A stretch of DNA of 64,000 nt. Source: Brachionus rotundiformis. Lineage: Eukaryota > Rotifera > Eurotatoria > Ploima > Brachionidae. The notes under the pieces were generated by a model that was not told where the DNA came from, did not search any database, and worked only from the letters and a program-made list of their open reading frames with translations. The stretch is from the NCBI GenBank assembly GCA_016802295.1, contig JAESIW010000208.1:606515-670514 (forward strand), given 5' to 3'. Shown here in pieces: positions 57,275 through 64,000 of this stretch. The position numbers were made by a program, and so were the translations under genes. The stretch's first letter is position 1. Each line of letters opens with the position of its first letter.

Positions 57275-57670
57275 CAGGATGTTGCTAAAGTTTAGAAATT
57301 TTTTTCCGTTAACAAAATCGTTTTTGCGTATATAATAGGTGGGAAAATAAGAAAAAAGCGTTTTTTTTTCAAATTTTTATTTTTCATCAGTCAAAGATCA
57401 TAAAAATCCCCAAAAAAATACGATACAATAAATTAAAAAAAAAATGGTTCAAAAGTTTAGAAATTTTTACAATTTAATATTTAAAATGACCGCCTTTGGT
57501 GTTATAACAAAATTCTTTTTGGCAAAGATTCAATCAACTTTTGCGCGTACTCAGTCGGAATCTTTAACCACTCTTTTAAACTGTAAAACTTCTATTAAAT
57601 GTTCAATTTAGCTTGAAAGTTTTGAAAAGAGAGTTCGCGTAAGCATACTTTAGCCATTTCAAAATATTTA
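57275..57670 (-). pseudogene. Tc1/mariner transposase C-terminal remnant
   Basis: On the minus strand about 57575-57495 reads EWLKIPTEYAQKLIESLPKR, then after a frameshift NTKGGHFKY, the typical Tc1 transposase end. The word aaagtttagaaattttt occurs at 57287 and again at 57449, and may be repeat-end sequence. The DDE core is missing. Confidence 0.7.
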
Positions 57671-58980
57671 TTGATAATTTTTTTTAATAATTGATCCAAA
57701 ATAATGAAATTTAAAGGTTTAAATTAATTTAAATTCAAAATCTTAAATTTTAAAAAATTTCAAGACTAAAGGATAATTTGGTTAATTTAATTTCAAAAAT
57801 CCAAAGTACCACCAATTAGTCCTATATATTTTAGAAAATAGATTTAGTAATGGACTACCAAATTTTGGTTTATTCAAAATACCTTGGTCAAAACAAAAGT
57901 GATGCCCACAAATCTAATATATATATTTAAAGATTATTTAGTTATCTATGACTGTGTAAAATTTGATTTAAATCAAATGTTACTATAGAAAGTTATAGCA
58001 AAAAGAAGCAAAAAACAGCAATTTTTAAGAATTTTACCAAGTGGTCACTTTTTGGCCGTATTTTAAAGATTTTTTACGAACGGAACATAATAGAGAAATG
58101 ATCTATGGCTAATTTTAATCAGCATTAAATTTGACATCAAAATATGTGTTAATCAATAATTAGTAATATTAATAACTTCGAGGACATTTTAGTCAAAAGT
58201 CGGTCAAGGTGATATGAGCCCGATACCGTATAAATACAGTATTTTTATTTGCTATGAAACAAAAAAATTCACGTATTTGAAAACACGTTCTTTTTTTTGA
58301 ACGGTATAAAAGCCGTTCATTTTAACAAAATTTATTAAAATTTAAAAAAAAAAAACGTTCCATTCACGGTTCTCGACCCGTTCCAAACTCAGTTCGAGTT
58401 CCATTCACCGTTCCAAAAAAATCTTATTATCAATAACTATTTATAGAAGACAAATATCAATAACACTTTTGAGGTCGAATCTCAGACAAATGTACCTTCA
58501 ACTTCAAGGCAAAGCGTCGAAACAAGCGGGAAAAAAATGATGTCCAGTTAAAAAAAGTAATTTAAAAGATAATTAAAAATAAACAATAATTTCTCAAAAA
58601 ATAAAGGATAACGTCCCTAAAAAATAATTCAAAAATTATCTAAATGAAAGAAGAACAAATACCCTAAAAAGATAAATACTTTGCAAGTAATTAAATAAAT
58701 AAATTTAAAATATGAATAAATTTTTTTGAAAATTTGACTAAATAAGCTTTTTTAAAAAGGTAATTTTAGGAATGAATGCATTCAAAAAAGAGAACTAGAT
58801 TGGAAAAGTATGTGGAATTACGCCGTTAATTCACGGAAAAAGAATCGCTTTAGCAAAAAAAAATAAAAAATATTAAACAAAAAAATCTTTCAATCAAATG
58901 GAAATTTAAATTAAAAAATAATTAATATTGAAAAAATATTATGAACTGAACAAACGTGTTCGATTAGGCACATTGTATTT
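57671..58980. other. Intergenic, nothing certain
   Basis: 58280-58420 holds several inexact repeats of a cgttccattcacggttc-type word. Otherwise it is AT-rich with no recognisable gene. Confidence 0.4.
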
Positions 58981-58989
58981 ACAAATCGG

Positions 58990-59400
58990 GTTACGACTTA
59001 AGAAGAAAATACCTTAGCATCGGCATAATTTACTACAATGGTAGAAAGCACTGTGACACCTTGGAAAGCACGGTTAATCCTGTTGTTGGGGTGAAGAGTA
59101 CTGTCGAACCATTCCGGTATTCCGTCAGAAGAGAAAACAAAAGTGTTGAACGCTTTTGCAAAGGGCGAGATAACCGTAATTGTTGCCACAATTTCATTTG
59201 GTATTGACGTCTATGTACCAAATGTACGCTTTGTAATTCATCGCGGGATGCCCAAATCACTCGATGGCATTCTACCAAGAATGCGGAAGATCTGGTAGAT
59301 ATGGTCATGTTGGTGATTGTCGTATGTTCTGGTTCGCCGTTGATTTTAAAGTGTGTGTGGCATCATTGGAAGGACGGAATATATTGACCGTGCTGATTTA
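58990..59400 (+). pseudogene. RecQ-family helicase pseudogene fragment
   Basis: Pieces in different frames but correct order are SIGIIYYNGRKHCDTLES (motif IV region), VLNAFAKGEITVIVATISFG with IDVYVPNVRFVIH (motif V), and YQECGRSGRYGHVGDCRMFW (motif VI). Together they match the second RecA-like lobe of RecQ helicases (BLM/WRN type). At least two frameshifts separate them, and the first helicase lobe is absent. This is a broken copy, perhaps retroposed or carried by an element. Confidence 0.75.
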
Positions 59401-59988
59401 AACTATCAATTTTTTGTGTGCTTTCAAAGATAGACTCGCTTATGTTAGAGTACAGAAATAGAAATTTGGATACCGATCAAGAAAAAATAGAAATGCTCCG
59501 GAGATATGTATTGACAAGCTTGGCGAATCATAAGGTGGGTTAGGTTTTATGATAACAATCTCAAAAGGTTTCCATGACAATTTGCAAGTTGTGTGGAAAT
59601 CGTAGGAGACTATTCTACTAGGCCTTCATTAGTAGCCAATATAGGTCATGTTTTGCGAAATAATGGAAAAATATAAGGAAAAATGAAGTCATCTAATAAC
59701 AATGACGCATATAAGAAATACAAAAAATAACTCAAAATTTGATGTGACAGTGGTAATGAAAGTGAAATCGCGAGAAGGCAAGTCGAAGCAAGGACTTCGA
59801 CTGAGATTGAAAGAGAAAATATAAATCTTTAACCCAAATTCTAGTAACCTAGGATAAGATTAATAAAATAATTATAGTCTGACCCCAAAACACGAACTCT
59901 GAAAGGCAGCTAGGGTTAGTGCCTAAAAAAAATATACTTAGGATAAAATTTAATATAATTTAATTTTGTAAAATGTCTTTTATTTAGC
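59401..59988. other. Intergenic, possible continuation of decayed coding DNA
   Basis: Base composition to about 59830 is less AT-rich than usual. No family was recognised. The GPLD1 poly(A) signal AATAAA is just below the stop (about 59983-59978, minus strand). Confidence 0.4.
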
Positions 59989-62900
59989 TTATAATTCATA
60001 GAGATTAATTTCTCCTGAAAGTCTGTGATTTTTTTGGCTAGCGTGAATAGAAGATACAGTAATTATTCTATTGTTAAAATTTTTGACAAAGACAAAATCA
60101 AATCCGAATCTTGATCGTTTTTTACTATTTAAAAGAGCCTTTGAATATTTTAACGGACACGGATATATATCGAATATTGAACATTGATCAGTAAAATTCT
60201 TCAAAATATTAATGCCTCCATCAAAAATAAATATCATTCCCTCTTGAATCTTGTCAATTTGAGCAACACTTTGTGATCGTTTAGGCGCACTTATTACTAA
60301 ACTCTCTTCTTGTCTATTTTCAATTTGGTAAAATCCTAATTTAGATCCAAATCCTGAATATGATCTGTCACTTTTAATAATTGATATAAACTCGTATGTT
60401 TCATTTTTAATATTAAATATTCGAACAACACCGGCTCTATTTAGCTCAAGCGAATCGCCATTTTCAAGTTTGGTATTTTCGGTAGTTGATGAAACGGCCA
60501 AAAGCAATCTTTCATTCTGTAAAGATAAGTCAAAATCATAGCCGAATTGTGCCCATTCTACGTTTCCTTTTAAAATCATGACAGGTTTTTGATTAGGATA
60601 TTTGAACACATAAAGTCGACCTACTGACTGAATATCTTGATCTGATATTTGGCAATCTTCACGAAAGCATCTTCTTGATTGAGGTGCTCCGACGTACAAA
60701 TATTCATATTTAGATTTTGCCGAAAAACCGAACCATTCATAGGCCATTTGTCCAGTAATAAACCAATCTGAATCCGATATATCAACTTGGGATTTAAGAT
60801 TATCTTTATTTAAAAAAACGGCAACAAAACCACACTGATCGGCACAAGTAGCCGCAAATGGTGAACTCACAATCAAATCATCCTTACCATCGTAATTGAC
60901 ATCACCTCTTGAAATTTTCCATCCAAGATTACAATAATTATACTTGTTACAATAAATGGTTACATTAGGATGCTCATATTTTAAACTTTTGTCTCCGAAA
61001 TAAATAAAAATTCGACCCTTAATCAAAATTATTTTTTCTTATTTTATTTAATTGAAAAAAAAATGTTTATTTTACTTCGTACTTAATATTATGCAAATTA
61101 AAAGAAGGAGCAGATACCACAATATCATTAAATCCATCTGAATTAATGTCTAAAATTGTTACCGAATGACCAAATCTTGAGCTGACTGCATCACTTGGCG
61201 GCTTTATGATAAAACTAGCTTGTTTTTCTAAATTCAGATTCTCTAATGGAATAGATTTTTTAGCTGTATTTACCACAAAAACAGCCCCATTTTGATATGA
61301 GTTTAACTCAGAATAAACCGGAGCTCCGATAACCAAATCATCACTGCCATCCAAATTCAAGTCACCACTGGCCATTGACCATCCCAATTGTGCATTGTCA
61401 TTTAATATAAAATATGTTGAGTTACTTTTTTCAGAAAATGTATTTTTCAAACTGTAATCAAAGTGTTGTCTGTATTTTAATGTAGTTCTTATATAAACTC
61501 CTTTTTGAGTTATTTCAGTTTGATAATAAGATGAATCCAAATTGGTCGGTTGAAAATGAGGTTCGATTGATCTATAATGCTTATTAGAATTCATTACTTT
61601 ACTCGAATTACAACTAATAAACATTATATTATGATCTAATTTGCACTTATCAACTCCATTTTCCAACATGTAAAAAAATTTATTCCAAGAAATTTGAGTC
61701 CACTTGAAAAAAATATTAAGTCATAATTTTCTAATTTGATATCAATTAAATAATATTGAGCTAAATAAATTGAAAAATTAATAAATAATAATTAGAGTTG
61801 GTCAAAATTCAAAGTCATATTTGACTTTTGACCAAAACTGATAACAATCTTTTCCTAGTTAATACAAATTTTTAAAAAAATTAAATAAAATACTTCAAAA
61901 AAATATTTTTCTCTTTATATCTGTTTTGTTAACAAATATATTAAATTAACTTAATCATTAAACTTTAAAATTAATAAATTTATGCGGGCATTATATGATC
62001 AATTTCCTTTTATTAATATAATCAAAGTTAACTAACTGTTGCCATATCATCTAGTCCACCAAGGAAAAAATCATTCAGCCTATCGACCATAAAGGCACTT
62101 TTTTTAAAATAATCCGCATACAACAACGATACGGCTATTTGCTCACCCAAGCGACCCAGAAATAGCAAACTCGAACATTCAATTATTTCGGCCTTGGTTA
62201 TTTTTTCACCACCATACAAATCGTAGTAAATGTTATACAAGTCATCATAAGGCACATACCATTCTCCCAAGTCGCCAATGTATTTTGTGTCAAGCTCAAA
62301 TTGATTGACTACATCGCCTCCAAAGTCACCAACGCTGTGCGCCTGACTAAACGAGCCGTGAAAATTAACATAGCCCATTGATGATAAAAATCCTTGAACA
62401 ACGCCAAGACTGTGCCAAGTAACATCAGCCATTTGATGAGACTTAAATAAAAAAATAGCTTTTCTTTTTTAATATTAAATATTAAATGAGTATATAATAC
62501 TATAAAACCCAAAGTAAACACAATCAAGCGTTGTGCGTCCTTAAAGAGACAAAAAAAAATTTTAATAATTAAACATGGTTTAATAAATAAAAATTTTAAA
62601 TTACTTCATTGAATGGCCTTTGGTATGTTTTTTGAATGTATCGAATAGTTGCATTTAGAAATGGAACCCAGTGTGTATCTTCGCTAACATCAGCCAATGC
62701 TCCTTTTTTGCATATACTTGGATAGTACGAGTCCGGGTAAGGATTACCAGCTTTTCAAATAGAATTTTTAGCTACAAATGATTTATGGCAAATTGAGCAG
62801 AATATTTACCTTGAAAAGCTGATTGATATTTTTCGATAAGCTTTAATTAAAAGAAATTAAAAAAAATTAACTTGAATCTAATTAATTTACTTTTTTTGCA

Positions 62901-63040
62901 CTCAAATTTTGATCAAATATATGGTCATAATGTGCTGCAGCTCGATGGGCTATTTCAATGTGTGTGCTGATGCCGCACGAATTGACAGAATCGATTACGA
63001 ATAAATAACAAACTAAATATAAAATTGACATTTTTTTCAT
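59989..63040 (-). CDS. GPLD1: GPI-specific phospholipase D
   Basis: Seven exons: 63040-62891, 62840-62810, 62750-62605, 62539-62501, 62441-62037, 61702-61076 and 61017-59989. They sum to 2,427 nt, or 808 aa, close to the ~840 aa of vertebrate GPLD1. It has a signal peptide, then CGISTHIEIAHRA, SYYPSICKKGALADVSEDTH, and SHQMADVTWHSLG formed across an intron. NFHGSFSQAHSVGDFGGD, with zinc-ligand-type His/Asp, is the phospholipase C-like catalytic domain. The C-terminal half is an FG-GAP propeller (GWSMASGDLNLDGSDDLVIG, DINSDGFNDIVVSAP, GDVNYDGKDDLIVSSP). It is a secreted enzyme that cleaves GPI anchors and frees surface proteins. All joins follow GT-AG, and the summed length is in frame. Confidence 0.95.
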
Positions 63041-64000
63041 TGAAAAATAATTATTTCAAAAAAATATATATATATATATAAATATAAAAATGTGTGTTAT
63101 TCACATTGATTATAAAATTGATGAAACTAGCATAATTTTAATAAATTAAATTTAAAAATTTTTTTTCACCAAATTTGGCTTGAAAAAATTACTAAATTAA
63201 GAGTTAAAAATTCAATTAGACTATAACAATGAAAAATATGTTAAAATTAAAATCTAAGAAAAATTACAATATGATAAAAAAATTTTCATCTTCAAATTCG
63301 TAAATTATTAATCAAATCATTCAATTTGATATTTTTTTTTGTTAAAACAAACTTAACTAATTTAATTTTTTTAATTTTTTTAAAATATGATTTTCTTTAT
63401 GAATTAATAGATATTCGATTGATGAGTTGAATCGATTTTCAGTTCCATTTTATTTTAATTAAACCTTTTTATCATTAAATTTTAAAAATGGTCAAATAAA
63501 ATTCAAGTTTTAAATCTTTACAAAATTCTAATCATCAATATTTTATTATAAAAAAGTATGAACAAATTTAAACTTATCTTCTGTTATATCTTAGTTATTT
63601 AATTCAGACTTTAACCCTTTTATTTATAAACATATATTATTCACAAAAAATATTAGTTATATATTTTTCAATGGTTTCTGCCTCTTTGAAAATAATTTGT
63701 AAATTAATGAACTTTTTTTTCCATTCAAAAGAAATATTTTTGTTTTTCTATTTGATTTAAATTAAAAAATAAAATTTTTGAAATATAAACGATCACCGTC
63801 TCTTAAAGCCTAGATCAATTATCTGAAATTAAAAGTTGGTAAATAGTATTACAGAATATATTTCAGCATATTTTTTTCTCGAGTCTAATTTATTCTTTTA
63901 ATTTTCCAGTCTGCACTTAATTCTACTGAAAATATACGATTATCTTAGAAAAGCTTTTATCTATCTATTTTCCAGACTAAACTCTAAAAATAAGTAGTTT
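63041..64000. other. Upstream flank of GPLD1
   Basis: AT-rich, with a TA run at 63065-63080 close to the GPLD1 start. No gene was recognised up to the window end. Confidence 0.45.

Noticed and set aside
59989..61669. Integrin alpha chain, from the FG-GAP repeats
   Set aside because: The upstream exons carry the phospholipase C-like domain and the order matches GPLD1. No integrin transmembrane segment follows.

Overview
The window is AT-rich, intron-bearing animal DNA. Protein-coding exons start at ATG, are joined by GT-AG introns that are mostly 50-65 bp long, and end in very short 3' regions. The gene set is animal-specific: Pumilio, a POU class 4 homeodomain factor, GPI-specific phospholipase D, the RAD17 checkpoint loader, a Ly6-type surface protein, and SLC16 and SLC25 transporters. 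Strong AT bias, tiny introns, a GH19 chitinase domain and many decayed LINE, Tc1, piggyBac and MULE-like remnants suggest a small invertebrate. A monogonont rotifer would fit, but that is a guess and not shown by the sequence.

Layout. 1-6.2 kb holds decayed LINE fragments. 4.1-17 kb holds five almost identical copies of a small intronless gene for a 73-residue acidic Ser/Ala/Phe-rich protein, each with the same TATA promoter. Copies 1/2 and 4/5 are arranged head to head. Between them lie a secreted GH19-chitinase/von Willebrand A fusion gene (7974-9934, minus), a SWIM-domain transposase remnant (12.3-12.7 kb) and ribosomal protein P1 (13704-14148). Next come a Ly6-like gene (17438-17958) and a six-finger C2H2 factor (18278-19094, minus). 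19.1-25.8 kb is gene-poor, with LINE scraps and an inverted-repeat element at 23079-23673. POU4 occupies 25810-29233, with a 2.25-kb intron. LINE debris follows to about 33 kb.

An eight-exon DUF4062/NACHT gene (33291-36255, minus) is divergent from an SLC16-like transporter (36801-38803). Then come a piggyBac fossil and the mitochondrial ornithine carrier (41456-42429, minus). An inverted pair of ~0.9-kb repeats (43.27-44.10 and 51.47-52.42 kb) flanks a LINE piece, a second SWIM-transposase remnant and the GC-rich, intronless Pumilio gene (47863-50415). The right part has RAD17 (54777-56922), a Tc1 remnant, a RecQ-helicase pseudogene and GPLD1 (59989-63040, minus).

The genes are ordinary eukaryotic neighbours, not an operon. 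Exon models were built by hand: for every spliced gene the summed exon length is a multiple of three and the joins restore known motifs. Examples are the P-loop of the NACHT gene, the MGFGLFD end of P1 and the GISH-type core of GPLD1. The most unusual items are the 73-residue multicopy family, the GH19-vWA fusion with a changed catalytic residue, and RAD17 with a non-canonical Walker A motif.
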